A stretch of DNA of 64,000 bases from Podospora comata (Eukaryota > Ascomycota > Sordariomycetes > Sordariales > Podosporaceae). The stretch is taken from positions 3,207,001-3,271,000 of the forward strand of contig CP071495.1 of NCBI GenBank assembly GCA_017354895.1. Direction: 5' to 3'. The notes beneath the pieces were generated by a model. It made no database searches, was not told the origin of the DNA, and was given only the letters and a program-made list of their open reading frames with translations. This document shows positions 40,601 to 51,560 of the stretch, piece by piece (position 1 is the stretch's first letter; each line of letters starts with the position of its first letter). The position numbers and the translations under genes were made by a program.

Positions 40601-40822
40601 AGACACGTCCACCACCACCACGGCGCCGCCAGCAATATAGGCGAACGATGAGTGGACGGTATCAAATCCGGTCGGGGAGCTGCAGGTTGTACCTATCACA
40701 CGTCGGAGAGACAGGCTGGGTTCGCAGAAGCCGCGGGGCCGGATGGGAGAACGCGAGGGTCGAGAAAGATATGGAGAGTTGTTGGGCGTAAGCTTAAGCC
40801 GGTTGGAGGGAGTGGATGCCAT
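37661..40822 (-). CDS. Large WD40-repeat protein, MABP1/WDR62-like
   Basis: Single exon of 1053 residues. After a basic, Ser/Pro-rich N-terminus comes LSLRRVIGTTCSSPTGFDTV and FAYIAGGAVVVVDV, the opening strand pattern of the MABP1/WDR62 group. Many WD-type blades follow (for example TKFLASLGAANDGFLYLWKI; RTLIASCGRDRTVQLF; VVSVGEDGTIMIWTLDF) up to about residue 740, enough for two beta-propellers. The rest is low complexity with Ser/Pro/Arg-rich blocks and a helical C-terminus (SELDAELRLTAAALGERAIR; LRLRLSEEERD). Animal relatives act at spindle poles and in JNK scaffolding; the fungal role is not established. The lack of introns over 3.1 kb is notable in this window. Confidence 0.7.
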   Translation of the reverse strand: MASTPSNRLKLTPNNSPYLSRPSRSPIRPRGFCEPSLSLRRVIGTTCSSPTGFDTVHSSFAYIAGGAVVVVDVSGEHYSQRFYRARPSAVPVFSVSPVSNSSSTLNSTPKANDSRNRAAPSPREGSYGGSDWLDAPSSKTWTSRERIKAATCLALSRDGRYLAVGETGYAPRVLIFNLQDVSSDTPLVSISEHTFGVNAVAWSPDTKFLASLGAANDGFLYLWKIDPRTGAAKLFQQNRCTAQVKGLFWMGSNLITLGVRHVKVWRVDEGSIATPVKPRFGGEQAAQAAAQQAQKPLSGRNILLGTMLDETFVCAIAISDEKAIVCSETGHVCLLDDTNKQMKLVKVLDLGFNIGCISSRNGSVYVGGKEDGDFALVSLEGILSGTPDPTLRSSQTSEGLAAMGFLAENLVTVNSKQSIDVWGPDYMPGTTPDDTKRIPIPGPGDPIVGIQRLSASNKLGAAFFTWAGFGRVNIWDLDGMIKSAFDVPIEQLDMGNEVEVNQVVVVRATGDGSLFVAGDKLGVLRIVDSSTGGCVMETKAHSSDCQDITIHEGQSRTLIASCGRDRTVQLFQRLATGAFEHFQTLEFTAKVVQVLIPTEDKLMTCSLDRTIQIHDLVTKENEPDAMAAIPSKVVSLKASPSSMTVTPDEKAIYVALLDRSVCHYDFTTGRLLGSFKCNDEAGLESVVLESLTFGQLGNGDLSFLLGISNTDKSVRIYDAQSGLFLDREWGHTEAINGVVLIDGDEGGKRVVSVGEDGTIMIWTLDFQDPVAGGSRTRDPSPDKNISTSTRPPLRKVLSKAELAEFQRPTTSPGGRRSPPRASHRRASKFHVTTNTARTPNTEKQQLSPGSGVAEETPSRRASSGGSRSDSPPPPPDSPKNRARMFRRPSLPALNMTPTASIKSKKKSNQNMRSGYGFGSLSMATEQTCRQLRAYRKKLNSSDSINSDVLSELDAELRLTAAALGERAIRSRSSREPDEHKPVSESMLSGLLDQYSERLVSMLDEKLRLRLSEEERDSLVRDRPRTSGQGSSSSEGSRGGTFTDAVLCEEPGSA

Positions 40823-42134
40823 CGCTCATAGCCATGTGCTGGATCGACTTGGCCTACGACGATGGACCGAGTCGGGATGAAAAGAACCAGAAACGAACAG
40901 GGGACCAAGAACGTCTGACTAAGGAGTAAGAAACATCTGCACGGGTCGGGGGGAGGTTTGGGTGAGTGTAACGTGTTGGGAAACAGCGGAGGCTGGGTGA
41001 CTTTGAAGGTGACTGGAGCGGGCAGCAGTTGGGCAGTTGCGAGGCGGCGGTTGAGGTTGAAGTTGAGAGGAGGCGGGAGCTGTCCAAAACGAGTGATGAC
41101 AGAATGGCGGGCCTATCTTCGGATACACGTAGAAAGCTGCAGAGGCGTCCGAGTTGACCTTGGTCAGAAAGCATGTTTGGAGATCGGCGCAGTACTTTGC
41201 AGGCAGGAGAGGAGACGAGATCGGATGGCGGTCGGGAGAGGAGAGAGCTTACAGTGACATTGACCGGCGGTGCAACGAGACAAAGTCAATTGTCTCGGGC
41301 AAGTGTCGTCGGTCAGGGCGACGGCGCAACGCTCAGCATTTGCTTTTGGTGACTTTCAAAGATGTCGAGGGGAAAAAATCACCCACCACTGGGCACCCAA
41401 AATGCATCTGGATCTCTTCTCAACTGGGCTCTTCCCACAGGGCAAGCCTTTCCTCTGTTGAGCGAAGCACCCACCATTTGTTTACAGGGGTGCAGGGGAG
41501 GGCTGGCGGTGGGCAGGGGTTTGATGTGGCCCGTGCTCCGCTACCTTGTTTTTTAGCGCTGTTGTTGCCCGGCATGTCAATTGGTCAATTGGACTAGCCC
41601 TTTCCGAATCGGGCTGAATATCTGAGCTCCCCGCCAATCACAGGAATGTACCGGTAGCCGGGGGTGATCCCACTCCCGTCATGCCATTTCTCTTTTCTTT
41701 TCCCCGCGTGGACAAGAGCCGTTCCTTTTTGGCAAGGCGATCATGCAATGATACCTGGCTACGAAGTATTGGTGCTAGCACTGGCACTGGCAGCGGCAGA
41801 GTGATGTGTCTGTCCGACATCGCCTAACCCTCAAGATTGTGCAACAATTGTCCATCTTAAACCTTAAATGAGCCCCCCACGATGTCAATCACTGACGAGC
41901 CAGTTTGGCCGTGTCAAAGACCACGGGACCGGGGGCGTCGGTGACAGCCCGCGGCACTGCATTAGCGCTTGTGTTGGCGAGCCATGAGGCGAGATGAGAT
42001 GGCTTGTGCTGATCTGAATGTCCGGGGTAAAAAGGGCTTTCTTGGCTTCCTTATCATCTCAGCACCACAGAGAGACACCTTATCGGGTTATATACAGCGT
42101 TGTACAGTTTGGGTCCTCCATGGCCACATCTCAC
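40823..42134. other. WD40-gene promoter and RRG9 3' flank
   Basis: 1.31 kb. The WD40 gene is read away from it and RRG9 ends in it. Only short frames are present; no gene recognised. Confidence 0.4.
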
Positions 42135-43520
42135 TCAGCCCAAGAAACCCCCCACCTTCTTCCTACCCCGATTCCACTTGGGATCGCGTACCACACCCTC
42201 GGCACGCCACTTCGCAGGCGGTTTCTTTCCAAGCTCAGCCCATTGAGCCCAAACCCGTTTGCCACGGTTAAACCATCTCCCTTGTCGCTCCTCCTCCTCC
42301 TCGGCGTCCGGTGTCCATTTCGACTTGAGAATTCTGCGGATAGCCTCCGGGGATACCTCGAACTTCTTGGCGAGCGTGGCGGTGTTGTACTGCTCAGGGA
42401 ACTGCTTGTGCAAGGCCCGAATACCAGCAAGAGCGTCTGGCGACAGCTTCTTGCGCGGCATCCAGCCCTCTGGGAACTTTGCCGTGAGCGCCTCTTTCTG
42501 AATCTGCCACTCTTCCTTGCCCTCAGCCTCGGCCTCGGCCTCAGCCTTCCTTTTCGCCTCTTCGAATTCCTGCCGCCTCCTTTCCTTTCGTGCCAACTTG
42601 AGCTCGGCCTTCCTTGCCAGCCTTTCGGCACGAGCAGCCTCAAGTTTCAGAGCCATCGGGTTCGTTCGCTCCCGTTCTTCACGCTCCTTCTTCTCCTTCA
42701 AGGCCTTCTGTAGCTCGACCTTGCCCATCGTCACTTCTCCGGACTCCATCATTTCCAGCTTCTTTCGCCTTCTCTCCTCCCTTTCCTTCTTCAGCTTCTT
42801 AATCTTGTACTTTTTGGGCTCCTTCTTTGGCGCACATTTTTCTGGCCTGTCGTGTTTTGGCCTCTTGCTTTTTTGCTTATCCTCCTTTTCGGCAGGCTGG
42901 GTGTCGGGTTCTCTTTCAACAGTGGTTTGGTCCTGTACTGGTCGGTCGCTGGATGGCACCTCGTCTTGATCCTTTGCTGGTAATTCACTAGACGGCGCCT
43001 CGTCATTTTCCTCCCCAACAACCATTGTGGTGTCGTGTTCCGCATCTGCCACTGCGCTGGCCTCTTCCCCCCCCTCCGGCTTCATTGCGGCAGCTTGCTG
43101 CGCCTTCTTCAACTTTTTTCTAGCCCATTTTCCCAGAGGTTTTGGCTGAACCTCGCCAGAGTCTTGTGGGCTGGCCGATTCATTCTGTGTTGGTGTTTGA
43201 GCGTCTATCGTCACCTGTGTCGGTTCAAAAGGTGCATCGTGGGTGGTTTCGAAGACAATGTTGGGAGGACTTGGTTCCTGGTGCGCGGGGAGCCCTTCTG
43301 GCGGTGGCCAGGCACCCTCTTCTCTCCCCTCAGGGCATGATGTGTGAAGTAACCTGTCTCGCGTGCTACCGAGAGCAATTGTCCGTTGTAACGTGGATAA
43401 TCGAGTCAGTGTTGAGTGGTAGCGAGGAATGCGATATGCGCTCGTTGGTGGCGGGAAGTGGATTTGGCTGATGTTTCTGACAAATATTCGCAGGGCGGCC
43501 GTGCGGCAACAGCTATTCAT
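42135..43520 (-). CDS. RRG9: Rrg9/neugrin-like mitochondrial protein
   Basis: Single exon, 461 residues. The N-terminus ([20 protein letters not shown] and following) is Arg/Ser rich without acids, as expected for a matrix presequence. A long acidic then Lys/Glu-rich helical linker (about residues 125-345) leads to the conserved C-terminal block: [40 protein letters not shown] and [13 protein letters not shown], a helix-turn-helix-like motif shared by yeast Rrg9 and animal neugrin. Rrg9 is needed for respiratory growth and mitochondrial genome upkeep; neugrin helps 16S rRNA assembly. The protein is longer than yeast Rrg9 because of the linker. Confidence 0.85.
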   Translation of the reverse strand: MNSCCRTAALRIFVRNISQIHFPPPTSAYRIPRYHSTLTRLSTLQRTIALGSTRDRLLHTSCPEGREEGAWPPPEGLPAHQEPSPPNIVFETTHDAPFEPTQVTIDAQTPTQNESASPQDSGEVQPKPLGKWARKKLKKAQQAAAMKPEGGEEASAVADAEHDTTMVVGEENDEAPSSELPAKDQDEVPSSDRPVQDQTTVEREPDTQPAEKEDKQKSKRPKHDRPEKCAPKKEPKKYKIKKLKKEREERRRKKLEMMESGEVTMGKVELQKALKEKKEREERERTNPMALKLEAARAERLARKAELKLARKERRRQEFEEAKRKAEAEAEAEGKEEWQIQKEALTAKFPEGWMPRKKLSPDALAGIRALHKQFPEQYNTATLAKKFEVSPEAIRRILKSKWTPDAEEEEERQGRWFNRGKRVWAQWAELGKKPPAKWRAEGVVRDPKWNRGRKKVGGFLG

Positions 43521-44551
43521 GGTGAAGTCGGGTATGAATTGGCTGTGTGGTTATTGGCTGTGTGGTTGTTGGTTGTTGTTGACTTTCGATGTTGGACTCA
43601 GCCTGTCCAAAAAATTTCCAGGGACGCAAAGGGTTCGCGACGGGCTTAGCGGCACCGTTGCTATCGGTATCGCTATCAGCGACCAGTGGTCAGTGCTCAC
43701 AGCTTCTACAGCCCCACCCGAGCGAACCGCCTTGTCCCACCTCAACCCAACGACATGCCTCTATTTCTAATAAGGAGGACAGACGGACATATGGGTGAGA
43801 GATTTATGGTAACGAACAGGCACTACCGAGGCGCAGAATGCCATCTAATCGCCAAGAAAAACACCACGTCGGCCTCGTACATTGCCGACATTGCGGACGA
43901 CGCCCAAGAACGGACACGTCCTCGTCCGAGCCGCCTTGGCCGCATCGACTCGTCGACTGTCAAGTGAAGGATAGATTGCTCGGTCCAGCCATACCCCCTG
44001 GATTCTGCTGCCGAAGCCATACCATGTGAATATCCGGTACTCCTATGTATGGATTGAGGGGGGACTGTGCCTTGCTGTTCCGTGCTATCACCAGTCCCGC
44101 ACACGGTACGGTAATGGGGTGTGCTGCAACCCTGTTGTGGCGAATAGCGTGCACCGCACGTCATGAATGCTCGGGGACCTGATGAATCCTTTTTCCTCGT
44201 AGGGTTAGCTCTGTAAGTGAACGCCGCCTCGGCAAAATGGAGGGAAGTTGTGATTCGCGATGAGGGTTGTATTCTAGAGTCTGTATCCTCTCTACGCCTC
44301 TTCCTGGTGCGGCCAAACAGATATTTCTCGGACTAGAGCTGCTTTCTCAGCAAAGCAGTGTGCTCGCGAGTACGGGTTGTGAGGAGAGTCACATTGTTGA
44401 AGGCACAGAAAGATGCCCAAGGGGTCTTATACGCGTAGTCTGGGATGTATATATGAGCCCTTTCCACGTCCGCTAGGCGAACCAAGGAGTTGGATCCTGT
44501 TCTCCACGACCACAGCGTTGGGATTAGTCGATCCTACCTTCCTGGTCCAAC
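43521..44551. promoter_or_regulatory. Shared upstream region of RRG9 (-) and the Lcp-like gene (+)
   Basis: 1.03 kb between divergent starts; no coding frame or specific site recognised. Confidence 0.35.
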
Positions 44552-46006
44552 ATGCCGCCCCCTTATGTCCTCGAGCCAGGGAGGCGTGTGAACGCCTGGG
44601 ACTATGAGTTCGAGTGGACGTCGGAGCACTACACGCCAGAGCAGCTCAAGCCCCTGATCTACACCTACGACGAGCTTGCCTCCAAGGCCCTCGACCGCCT
44701 GGACGAGATAGCTGCCGAGTCTCGGTCCAAGACATCATCACCGCCATACTCAGACTCACCACCACCCTCAACCTCAAGCCCGTCCTCATGCCCCTCCTCC
44801 CACGCCCAACACCTCTTCTCCCTCCTCCAAACCCACGCCCCCCACGACCCAGTCTTATCCCCTCTCTGGTCCCAACTCACCACCACCCCCCCCTGGGTCT
44901 CCCCCCCCCAAATCACCTCCGGCCAGCAAATCTTCTACCGCTACCTCGGCCCCTCAATAGTAGGCCTCACCTTCCAAGCCCTCCTCGGCGGCTTCGGCTC
45001 CCCCCGAATAGCCGCTACCCTCTCCCTAACAGGCGGCTTCACCCCCCGCTTCGCCCGCCGCCGCCTCCTCGAAACCTTCCAGCACGTCCTCGACATCACC
45101 TCCTCCCCCTCCGCCCTCCACCCCCCCACCGGCCGCGGCTTCGTCTCCTCCGTAAAAGTCCGCCTCCTCCACGCCACCGTCCGCCGCAAGATTTTATCCC
45201 TATCCAGCTCAAAACCAGACTGGTTCAACGTTCAAGAAAACGGCATCCCCTGCAACGACCTCGATTCCATAGGGACAATAACAGCCTTCAGCACCATGCT
45301 GCTTTTTATCGGATTCCCTCGACAGGGGATATGGCTGTCCGATCAAGAAAAGGAGGATTACCTCGCCCTATGGCGGTATGTAGCCTACCTCTTAGGCACC
45401 CCGACCGCCCCGTTTGAAAACGTCACCACGGCAAAGGTCTGGTTGGAAAGCCTGATCGTCTCCGAGATCTGCCCGTCGGGAGTGTCGAAACAGCTGGCGG
45501 AAAACATGATCGCCTCTCTCGCTCTAACCCCCCCAACATACGCTAGCAGGGCCTTCCTCCGAGCAGAAGGGTACTGGCTCAACGGACCTGCTTTATCACA
45601 AAAGCTCGGGATCGAGAGGCCGAAATGGTGGTATCTCGTTCTTGTGGGCGGGCAGTGCGGGTATTTCATGGCGGTTTCCTATTTCAAAAAATATCTCTTG
45701 CCCAGAAAATGGGAGGAGGGGCAGGTGGAGAGACTGAAAAGGGTGCTGAGGGAGGTTACCGTCCGGGAGGCGGGCGGGAGGGAGGCAGGGTTCGAGTTTA
45801 GGTTTGTGCCTAGCTGGAAGCAGCTTCACTTGACTGAGAAGGGTGAGGAGGAGACACAAAAACAAAAAAAAGACAGGTTTGGGAACCGGTGGACGGAGTG
45901 GAGGAATTTGATGGCTGCTGTCTTGCTGCTCACGGCGGTGGGTTGGTTGGGGTGGTTGAGCACGCGGATGGTCTGCAGAGGTGTGGTGAGGATGGTGACA
46001 CGGTGA
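44552..46006 (+). CDS. Lcp/MpaB-type (DUF2236) oxygenase-like membrane protein
   Basis: Single exon, 484 residues. The conserved core fits the DUF2236 family (ER-bound oxygenase MpaB / rubber oxygenase Lcp): an all-helical haem-binding fold with QQIFYRYLGPSIVGLTF, ARRRLLETFQHVLDI and VKVRLLHATVRRKIL, in which the His after RLL is the likely haem-region residue, then DLDSIGTITAFSTMLLFIGF. A C-terminal hydrophobic segment (about 450-472) suggests a membrane anchor. Many fungi have several members of unknown substrate. The insert at residues 55-95 is Pro/Ser rich. Nothing nearby suggests a biosynthetic cluster such as the mycophenolic acid one, so no substrate is proposed. Confidence 0.75.
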   Translation: MPPPYVLEPGRRVNAWDYEFEWTSEHYTPEQLKPLIYTYDELASKALDRLDEIAAESRSKTSSPPYSDSPPPSTSSPSSCPSSHAQHLFSLLQTHAPHDPVLSPLWSQLTTTPPWVSPPQITSGQQIFYRYLGPSIVGLTFQALLGGFGSPRIAATLSLTGGFTPRFARRRLLETFQHVLDITSSPSALHPPTGRGFVSSVKVRLLHATVRRKILSLSSSKPDWFNVQENGIPCNDLDSIGTITAFSTMLLFIGFPRQGIWLSDQEKEDYLALWRYVAYLLGTPTAPFENVTTAKVWLESLIVSEICPSGVSKQLAENMIASLALTPPTYASRAFLRAEGYWLNGPALSQKLGIERPKWWYLVLVGGQCGYFMAVSYFKKYLLPRKWEEGQVERLKRVLREVTVREAGGREAGFEFRFVPSWKQLHLTEKGEEETQKQKKDRFGNRWTEWRNLMAAVLLLTAVGWLGWLSTRMVCRGVVRMVTR

Positions 46007-46553
46007 GAAGGAAGGGCAAAACGGGGGAGGAGGGGGCGGTGTAAGGCTGGGAGAAACCCGAGTCTGAACGGAACCGCTGATATTCGGAGCCATTGGTTGC
46101 CCTGGGACAAAAGAGACAGGAACGCTCAAGACATCGTCTTGGTGAAACACTGGTGTTGATACTTTTCGGGGGCTTGAAACACATGTGCAATATAAGGGTT
46201 ACTTGTTACACATACTACGTACAATGCGCACATGCAAAGGAGATATCAGACAGAGTGTGAAAGTATGAACAATTACTTCTACTAGTATCCTGTCCTCATG
46301 CCAATACACAATCTCTCTCCCGCCTGAGACCTGAGAGAGAGAGAGAGAAAGAGAGAGAGTGAGAAAAAGAAATAAAACCACCCACAAAAGACCACCCCCC
46401 CTCTACTCTGTTTTGCGCAAAATGCTCCAAAACAATGCTGCTCCCGTAATGTAATACTGTGGAGGATATGCATGCAAGTCCCTAACGCCAGCCAGCCAAG
46501 CCAGTTTTCCCCCAGAAACGCCCTTGTTCGTGAGAATCAAATCAGTCGCTAAA
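46007..46553. other. Convergent gap, Lcp-like gene to calcipressin
   Basis: 547 bp with a GA-rich tract at about 46333-46370. No gene seen. Confidence 0.4.
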
Positions 46554-47447
46554 TCAATGCTCCATCAACTCGACCGGTGGCCTGGCCGTGTGCGCCATGA
46601 TCGGCCTTGGCGCCGTGATATTGACCGGGCTGATGTCCATAACATCCGCATCATCCTCCAGCCCCTCATCCGTCATGTCATCCACCGTCACACACGGCAA
46701 GTTCGGGCTCTCCCCTCCCATCCCAATTACAGGCTGCGGCTGGAAGATCAAGGTCGAGCTCCTGCTCCTCTTCGTCCTCTGACCGCCCCCTTGCGTAGTA
46801 GGGCTGACGGGACTGACATCCCCCCTCTGGTTAATATTCATCCCGCTATTGGGATCATTCGAATGCCTCAGCTTGGCCAGCGCATCCGCCAAGTCCTCCG
46901 CGTGGACCATGGTATTAGGCGCGTCCTCTGTCCGGGACTCCCAGCCATGGGGAGGCGATGGGGGAGGAGAAATGAAGAACAGCCTCCCGGCGTCGGGCAA
47001 GGCGAGGTGCTGGTCCTCCTTGTTGTTGATGGTCTCGAGGTTGATTTGCATGCCGAAGCAGACGCGGCAAGGGCGGCCCATGACTTCCCTCTCGTCCCAT
47101 TCCCGACGGACGGTGATGGCTTCTTGCTCGGTCGAGAAGACGACCTGGATGCGGGCGGCGAATTTTAGTGGGGAGAAGTGGCGGACTGGGGCGGTTTTGT
47201 TGAGGGCGTCTCTGATGACGGCGAGGTTCTCGGGACGGAAGCAGTCGGGGTCGAGGTCGGTGATGAGGAGGGTGTTGGTGGGTGTTGTTGGCTTCTCCAG
47301 CGGTGGGAGGTTGGAGAGGTCGAGCTTGAGGTTGAGAGAGGCGCCCCGAGAGCGGCCAGATCGTGGGGAGCTGGACATGCTGCTGGGAGAGGGGAGGAGT
47401 CCGTCTGGAGAGGAGGGCATGGCGGTGGGTATCTGAATCGAAGGCAT
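46554..47447 (-). CDS. Calcipressin (RCAN family), calcineurin regulator
   Basis: Single exon, 297 residues. An RRM-like domain covers about residues 58-140 (TNTLLITDLDPDCFRPENLA; APVRHFSPLKFAARIQVVFS). Then come RPCRVCFGMQINL and the family-defining phosphorylated motif region LFFISPPPSPPHGWESR (FLISPPxSPP type). The C-terminal third is Ser/Pro rich and contains PNLPCVTVDD, which could be the calcineurin-docking element. Calcipressin binds calcineurin and either restrains or helps it depending on phosphorylation. The N-terminal 45 residues are Ser/Pro rich. Confidence 0.9.
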   Translation of the reverse strand: MPSIQIPTAMPSSPDGLLPSPSSMSSSPRSGRSRGASLNLKLDLSNLPPLEKPTTPTNTLLITDLDPDCFRPENLAVIRDALNKTAPVRHFSPLKFAARIQVVFSTEQEAITVRREWDEREVMGRPCRVCFGMQINLETINNKEDQHLALPDAGRLFFISPPPSPPHGWESRTEDAPNTMVHAEDLADALAKLRHSNDPNSGMNINQRGDVSPVSPTTQGGGQRTKRSRSSTLIFQPQPVIGMGGESPNLPCVTVDDMTDEGLEDDADVMDISPVNITAPRPIMAHTARPPVELMEH

Positions 47448-49627
47448 TTGGATTTGTGTGGTACCGTGCAGTTGTTTGTTTGGGGGTGAAGTCTTGGTTG
47501 TTTGAGATCAAGTAAGTGAGGTGCGGGGGCGGAAGTTTAGTTGCGAACCCGAGGGCTTATTATGTACCGCAAGAGGTAGATGATGTAAGTAGCAGGTCGG
47601 TGTTACTGTAGCTGTGGAGTGGCAAGCTGTTGATGCAGAGATTGGATGCAGATTGGGATGCAGATTGGATGCAGATGGGAGATTGAGCGACGAAAGCGGC
47701 AGGAGGGTGGCGCCGGGGATTTATATTCCTCTTTTGCTGTGTAGATGCGGTGAAACAAAGACAGGCCGGAAGAGATCACGGGCCCTGGGCTGGCGTGTCT
47801 GGGGAGCAACAATGCCGCCGCTCGTCAGAAGCCCCCCCCGGTTGGATGGCTCAGCCGCCAAACTGGAGATTGGGACCAGCAGCGACCCGCTTGAGGGAAT
47901 CCCACAAGCCCGCCGGGCCTCCGTACGCAACACGCAGTGGCTTTGGACCTGTCGCGCGCACACTTGGGCATGTTGCCTCTCGCTACTATTGAACCCACGA
48001 TGCGAAGCCTCTTTCTCATGAATGGCGATCCCAGTTGCCGCTTAATTGGCTGTGTAAATGCAGTCAACACAACCTGGAAACCGAACTCTCTGCCAGTCTT
48101 TTCCTTGCCACTCACCGTCCAGCTTCTCTCTTCTCTCTGTTGAGTGAGGTTTGCACAGCCACGACGGCACATGGGCACAACAGGAACCACAGACACCTCC
48201 TCCTGGATCATTCTGGCAACTCTGGCAACTCAGGCAGGTTTCGGGCCCATCGGGACGTCCGCCCATCCAGATCGCATTTCCCGATCCCGCAGTGTCTGAT
48301 TCTCGAGGCGGTTCCAGAATCCTCACTCACCACCATCACTGCCTCCCTAGACAGCAAAAAACACCAACACACGGCGTCTTTTCCATCTGGTGAGCCAAGG
48401 TTGTCCAGGAGGACATGCTCAGCCCGGCTCACGCCACCTCATCAATATCGACAAATGTCTAGTGTCTTTTACACCGTCTTCACTGCCATGACTCTTCACC
48501 ATATCCATCACCGATAAACATGCGAAAAAATGGGACAATAAACAGCCACGCCAAGGCTAGACTTACTTTCCTGTTCTGTTTGCCGGGATCATACCTCCCA
48601 TACAACAACAAACATCGCTGACACGAGCTGTGTGTTCATCCCTACTGTACGAGATGCCCAGGAAGGAAGCCAGGCACAAAGCTAGCCATATCCCAGCTCT
48701 TATGCCAAACCTAATCCGCGACTCTGTCGTGTCGGCTCGTAAAGCTTACCGCACACACTCACACTGCCAGCAGTCCATCACCCAAGACTTGCGTAAGAGG
48801 CTCTCCATGCGCCGATCATCGATCATCAGCCAGCAAATGCAGACCGAAGGCGCAGCTGGCCAGACTTCCACGTGTATTTTCCAGCCCCTCTAGATTCTGT
48901 AGGAACATTTTGACAACTCATCTGGTCGTCATCATGACCATTCCCAACTCGGGCTGGACAGGTGAACTCATGAACCACCACCTCACCTTTACCGCAGTCC
49001 AAGGTGAAAAATACCACCATCCCTCAGTATCACCATATCCTCCCAAAAGGCAGGTGATGCCGAGATAATAAAACAGCCAACTCAACCCGACCTCCTGGAA
49101 ACAGGTCTCCACTTATTTTTTGCACTGCCCAGATAGGGAACTGGACTTACACGCACAGCACAGGGTCATGCTCTCTCACCACCGCTGCATCGTCAGGTGG
49201 TATGTCTTTTCCGGATCTACCTCGTCCGGTTTCTAGTTTTCTACTAGATATTTTTCATATCATATATACGTACATACATTTGAGTAGGAGATGGTATAGG
49301 TAACACCATGGTTGCATGTATGCACCCTTTTTCTCCCCCGCATGTTTTGCAGACCAGCATCCGAGCGTCCGGGTGGCTGAGCAGCATCAAGCCCACACAG
49401 ACACTCTCCTGAAATCAACACCACAACACCAGAACCCCCTCCTCACTGGTGTTTGGTGATGATCATGACCAGAGACAATAGCTGTAGACATGCCAAGATT
49501 CCCCCAAACACCATCAATCCTCCCTTGTTGTTTTAGTGATGTCTATATAACCATAACCACTCGTCTCAAAACACCACCAAACCCTCGCTATTCTCTCCTT
49601 GAAACATCTCCTCATGTTGATACAGAA
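47448..49627. other. 2.2-kb gap without recognised genes
   Basis: It lies between the calcipressin start and the 3' end of the mitochondrial Phe-tRNA synthetase gene. Only short frames occur. GATGCAGATTGG-type direct repeats (about 47634-47675, roughly 11-bp spacing) lie 190-230 bp upstream of calcipressin. No RNA gene recognised. Confidence 0.35.
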
Positions 49628-51218
49628 TCACCTAATCTCAACTCCCAACCTCCCCACCATCTCCCCCTTCACGCTCTCATGCAACCCATTCGCCTCCTCA
49701 TTCGTCAACGTCCTCTCCAAGCTCCGATAATTCACCCTATAGCAAAAACTCCTCCTCCCCGTCTTGGGATGCGTAAAGCTATCCATCAAGACCACATCCT
49801 CCACCACATCCCCGCAAACATCCCTCACCACCTCCATCAAATCATTCTCATGCCACTCCCCGCCCTCCCTCCCCTTCTCCCCCGCCGCCGCAGCCCCCGT
49901 GCTCCCAGCCGGCAACCAAAAGCTGACATCCTTGTAACAAGCCGGATGCCTACTAAACCCCACAAACGGCCTCATTTCCCCCCAATCCCCCTCCACCCCT
50001 CTAAACTGCCCCAAAAACCTCTCGTCCTGTGACCAAAACAACCTGATGTCAGGTATCTGAAAAAGCAACATCGCAATCCTCTCCAGCCCCAAGCCAAAAG
50101 CCCAGCCTATTTGATTGGGAACACCCGCGTCGTTAAGGATGTGTTGTTGACTCACCCCACACCCCAAAACCTCCAGCCAACCCCCCTGATACCAAACCTC
50201 CATCTCCCAACTGGGGCTCGTGAAAGGAAAGTAAGCCTCCACCCATCTAACCTTCAACGGCTCCCCATCCTGCTCTTTCACCCCCGCCCGGGCGTGAGAC
50301 TCCTTCACCCGTTTAAAAATCTCCGCCACCATCAATTCCAGAGATCGCTTCAGATGCTTCCCCACCGCCTCTGCCTCCTCAGGGGTGTGGGATGGCTGTA
50401 AGGGGTTACGCTCCGGGTGAAAAGGGGGGTTGGGGTCCTCGATGATCATTTCATGTTTCGGTAGGGCGTCCAAATCTCTGTGTACAGCCGCCACGATGTC
50501 GCCGTTCGGGACCGTGTTGCGGTCCCAGACCCGGGCGCCTTCCATCTGGTGAAAGACGGGGTAGTGGGACTTGTCGATTTCGTCTCTTCTGTAGACATCA
50601 GCCGAGATGAGATATCCCGGAGATTTCGACGCGGCGAATAACTCCGCCTCGTGGGCCGACGTGTGCGTCCGTAGCAAGGTGGTAGAGTTGATGTAATAAG
50701 TGTCGGTTTTTGCTCTGCCGGGGTGGTTGGGCGGAAACCCCAACGAGTCAAAATTCTCGTGGGTCGTAACCACAGGGTCGAGGTTATTGTAGCTGAGGTA
50801 GGTGGGGGAGGGGAACACGGATTCGATGATTTGGCGGGTGATGGACACGGGGTGGTCTTTTTGGAGGTGCAGCTTCCGGGAGGTGAGGTTGAGGATCGTG
50901 GACGAGACGTTGAACCATTCGGCGTCGACGGGGTAAGTTTTGGAGTTTATGGTTACTTCTTTGGGGAGTTCTTTTTTTTCACAGCGAACATATCAGTGGT
51001 TATTCGCGGTTTATAAAGGTCAAGAAGTAAACTGTATTGGCTGTCTAACCTGGCCTGGTCGAGTACTGTGCCCTCCACCACCTCGCTGCTGGCGCCGTCA
51101 CTGTCGCTGGTAATGGCCGCAACGGACTGCTCTGTCGTACCGCTCTCGAAATCACCGACCGACTGCCGACCCTCGCCAGAATCCCGCCGGCGCAGGCCAT
51201 TCCTCGAGGTCCGATCAT
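49628..51218 (-). CDS. MSF1: Mitochondrial phenylalanyl-tRNA synthetase
   Basis: Two exons, 51218-51050 and 50970-49628, with a 79-nt intron; 503 residues. The single-chain enzyme charges mitochondrial tRNA-Phe. The N-terminus ends RAQYSTRP, typical of a matrix presequence. The class II core includes SAHEAELFAASKSPGYLISA, the motif 2 region PVFHQMEGARVWDRN, and motif 3-like IGWAFGLGLERIAMLLFQI. The C-terminal anticodon-binding (FDX-ACB) domain begins near RHPACYKDVSFWLP and ends GRRSFCYRVNYRSLERTLTN. The first-exon splice (CCA G/AA) restores STRPELPKEVTINSK. Confidence 0.93.
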
Positions 51219-51560
51219 GCTGGCGATGTCAAGTTGTGGTGGGGTGGGAGACCTCTCGCTACAACAGCTCAGCTTGAAGCTTGGGCGCCACGGCAGTATC
51301 AAGCTCAAAAATCGGAGATCGTTCGAGGCGCGCGCCGAGAGGCGGTGGCCCGTGCTCCACAAAACAGGGGTCCTCGATGCACGATGACATCTTCTAGAAA
51401 CGTTCTGTGGGGAACTTCTGATTGGCCAATTCCTCTCATGGCGGCCTCGAAGGTTCCCAGCTCAACATGGAATTTATCTAGTCTTCACAAGTAACACGAA
51501 CAAAACGCTGGACGGGGAATCTCTTTGTTTTATTATTTACTTTGCACTGCCCTCAACAAT
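51219..51560. other. Gap between the MSF1 start and the ARG1 3' end
   Basis: 342 bp: MSF1 promoter plus ARG1 3' flank, both genes reading the same way. No further gene seen. Confidence 0.4.

Noticed and set aside
44614-45417. 267-codon Pro/Arg-rich frame inside the Lcp-like gene
   Set aside because: Same strand, other phase; composition typical of an out-of-frame reading of C-rich codons.
46524-47168. 214-codon plus-strand frame opposite calcipressin
   Set aside because: Antisense shadow of the recognised calcipressin gene.
49352-49400. tRNA-Leu-like start (GCGTCCGGGTGGCTGAG)
   Set aside because: No anticodon arm, T-loop or closing acceptor strand follows.
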